From Ottelia alismoides (taxonomy: Eukaryota; Streptophyta; Magnoliopsida; Alismatales; Hydrocharitaceae): a stretch of 64,000 bases of DNA. Below, one piece after another: positions 62,030 through 64,000 of the stretch. The stretch is taken from positions 806,001-870,000 of the forward strand of contig JAZKJV010000687.1 of assembly GCA_037367405.1 (NCBI GenBank), given 5' to 3'. Made by a program: the position numbers and the translations under genes. Under the pieces are notes generated by a model. The model saw nothing but the letters and a program-made list of their open reading frames with translations. It was not told the origin of the DNA and did not search any database. Numbering within the stretch: position 1 is the first letter of the stretch; each line of letters begins with the position of its first letter.

Positions 62030-64000
62030 TGATGAATCTGCATTTCATCATCTTTATTCATTTATTTTAGTTTAAAAAACCTTATAAAACACCTATAAAT
62101 ATCACTATATTCATTCGTTTACTAACTCTAGCTCTTATGTAAATATTGTATATTTATCAATATTTTAACTTAAAAAATATAAATAAAGAAATAAAGGGAA
62201 AATAAAAAATAAAAGACTGTATATATGCAATAGGTACAGGCTGAATCAGATCTCGAAAGAAGGTCAAGACTTGACCAGATCGACAAGGAATAAAATAAAG
62301 GAGAGATAATGCCTAATTACCAGAAAATCCAGAAAATTCATTTGTCACGGGTATTTATTCATCACATGTACAATAGTGTCTATATTACACATTCTTTCAT
62401 TAATTTATTCATCACCAAATTCTTTGTAAATAAAAATTAATTCTTCTTGAAATTTGTGAATAAAATTCCTTTGTAAATAATAAAAACAATTGCAATAAAA
62501 ATATGTATAAATAACAACACTCTCTCAAAGCCACATAGCTCAACTTTCAAGATCAATATCTGCTCCACTCGACTCCAAATTGACCAAACTCACGTGCATT
62601 ATACTCCAAATTAAATAATCTTTAAAATGGAAGTGATTTCATAAAAATCAGAGTTAAGGTGTGAAATGTGTCCAATTGGGGTACTATTGTATATTATACC
62701 TATATATACTATGCAATTATTTAATTATTTATTTTCTTGTGCATATTTACGAATATTTGTATTTTTTTATTAGTTATGAATATTGTATTTAACTCATAAA
62801 ATATAAATAAAAATCACAAATCAAAAATCAATAAAAATAAAATCATGTATATATTTGTATATGTATCACCATGTATATATTGTACTTATACATATTTAAT
62901 TAACCTAATAAATTAATTCTTAAAAATCAAATAAAAACTTCATAAAAACCCTTGTAAAATATAGCAAATAAATAAAATATTAAATTATGTATATATTGGT
63001 ATAAATAATTAATTAAAAATCAAAGCCTTGGATATATAGGTATGCATACCTATAAATAACATTTTATGATTATTTAACCCTTTCATATATATTATTTAAT
63101 TAATTAAAATCAATAAAATTAACTTTAAATCATTTTTAACTTTTTTATTTATATTATGTAATTAAATAATTTCATTTTCGATTTTTAATTGAATTATTTA
63201 ACTTTTTCTTACTGCTTTATCATTTAGCCTATTTTGGCATTATTCGCATGCCCTCTGATTGGTCAGCCCGGTCTGTTAACCCAGGTCAATTGGCTGGTCC
63301 TCGCCTAATTTCCGCCCAACTCGCGTTCCGTCGTACCTTCTCCCATTTCGCTCTCGTGCATCACTCACTAATTGCCCACGCTACGTTCTCCGATTTTTTC
63401 GCTCTCTCATTCCTCCGCCAGCACCATAGATCTACCGATCACTCCCTGATTTGCTCTCATTTTGAATTCCAAGCCTCGTCGGAGCAATCCCTATAAATCA
63501 GCCTCATCCACCTCCGCCGCGAGGTTGTTCCTTTTCTCTGGTTTCTCCGCGCTCGAGGTTGATATCTGGAGTCGAGGCGGTGACAGGGCTTCCATATCCA
63601 AAATTGGAAGCATGCGAGGAGGCATGAGGGTCATGTTCCATCCACGCGGCCGGAGCTCTCCGTCGTGTTTCGATCCTCCGCCAGCCACAGCGGATCGAGG
63701 ACAATTCCACTTCCTTTCCACATGTAGGTAACATTAGGTAGTTTAGATTTCATTTTGCAATCTTTATTTTGCATTTAGTTTCTGTTTTAGGTTAAAAATC
63801 TGATCTTCGCCTTCCACCTCCGATCACCAGATCGCAGGGGTATTGTTCGCTTTCAACCAACTCCGACCACGCGAGCACGTCCGTACCACACTTCTCCATC
63901 TCTTCCACCCTCTGCCCACCTTCAAAACCTCCCAGGTCTGAAGCCCAGTCTCCTCTCCAATAATCTTCGCTGGAGACCCCATCCATCCACCATCTTCCAC
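62030..64000 (+). repeat. Gypsy 3' LTR (runs off the window)
   Basis: It matches the three segments of the 5' LTR in order without the Copia B, RTE and L1 insertions, so it preserves their empty sites near 62385 and 63075. About half the LTR (1971 of roughly 3860 bp) is visible. Open frames near 63250-63730 are not conserved as protein relative to 47430-47720 and are treated as non-coding. Confidence 0.92.

Larger units (their letters stand above)
29136..64000 (+). mobile_element. Athila/Tat-like Ty3-gypsy retrotransposon, heavily nested
   Basis: The element starts TGATGAATCTGCATTTCATC at 29136, and the same sequence starts the 3' LTR at 62030. Without insertions the 5' LTR is about 3.9 kb (29136-29484, 39884-40588, 47068-49877). 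A tRNA-Asp primer site at 49880, gag, protease, reverse transcriptase, RNase H and integrase follow, then about 2.1 kb of non-coding sequence and a polypurine tract at 62017-62029. The primer type and gag resemble Athila/Tat elements. There is no chromodomain. All open frames are broken. The 3' LTR continues beyond the window. Confidence 0.92.

Noticed and set aside
1..64000. A novel defence, biosynthetic or toxin system
   Set aside because: Every recognisable coding block belongs to a known transposable-element protein family; no other gene cluster is present.

Overview
This 64 kb window is an intergenic, transposon-packed piece of a flowering-plant nuclear genome. The evidence is the element repertoire: Ty1-copia elements primed by initiator-Met tRNA, an Athila/Tat-like Ty3-gypsy element primed by tRNA-Asp, plant L1 and RTE LINEs, a tRNA-derived SINE, a BED/DUF659/hATC hAT transposon, and Tourist-like, Mutator-like and hAT-like MITEs. 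I found no host protein-coding gene, no tRNA or rRNA gene, and no bacterial, viral or organellar block. The species cannot be named from sequence alone. Letters A-H below are my own element labels.

Layout. 1-9338: a decayed Copia 3' end (G), an LTR and tail of a reverse Copia-like element (H), a SINE, an unexplained stretch at 3.2-4.7 kb, a non-coding LTR element (TRIM-1, 4704-8324) carrying two Tourist-like MITEs, and a reverse Copia remnant (F). 9339-25975: a Sirevirus-like Copia element D (long LTR, PBS and gag start only). It is split by an L1 LINE (L1-1, 10290-19748) and by Copia A (20290-25514). L1-1 is itself split by a 3.9 kb hAT element (14489-18407), which carries a Mutator-like MITE in an intron. 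25974-29135: a repeat copy, an LTR-like piece and reverse Copia E. 29136-64000: one Athila/Tat-like Gypsy element. Its ~3.9 kb 5' LTR is blown apart by Copia B (itself split by Copia C) and by an RTE LINE fragment (split by L1-2, which is split by an antisense L1 fragment). Its internal region holds an hAT-like MITE and, inside integrase, TRIM-2. The 3' LTR runs off the right edge.

Most nesting steps are supported by target-site duplications readable on both sides. For B and the RTE fragment, the empty site can also be read in the sister Gypsy LTR. Almost all coding regions are broken by stops and frameshifts. The best preserved is the hAT transposase, a four-exon reading frame of about 796 codons with one in-frame TAG.

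No cellular pathway is encoded here. Points of most interest: the resolvable nesting history; the nearly intact hAT transposase; conserved non-coding architecture in the TRIM family (LTR hairpin, GC-rich leader); a palindrome array in the Sirevirus-like LTR; inverted-repeat/purine-tract modules after the Gypsy pol; an ATGA stop-start overlap kept in two L1 copies; and a SINE sharing its 3' end with an RTE LINE in the same window.
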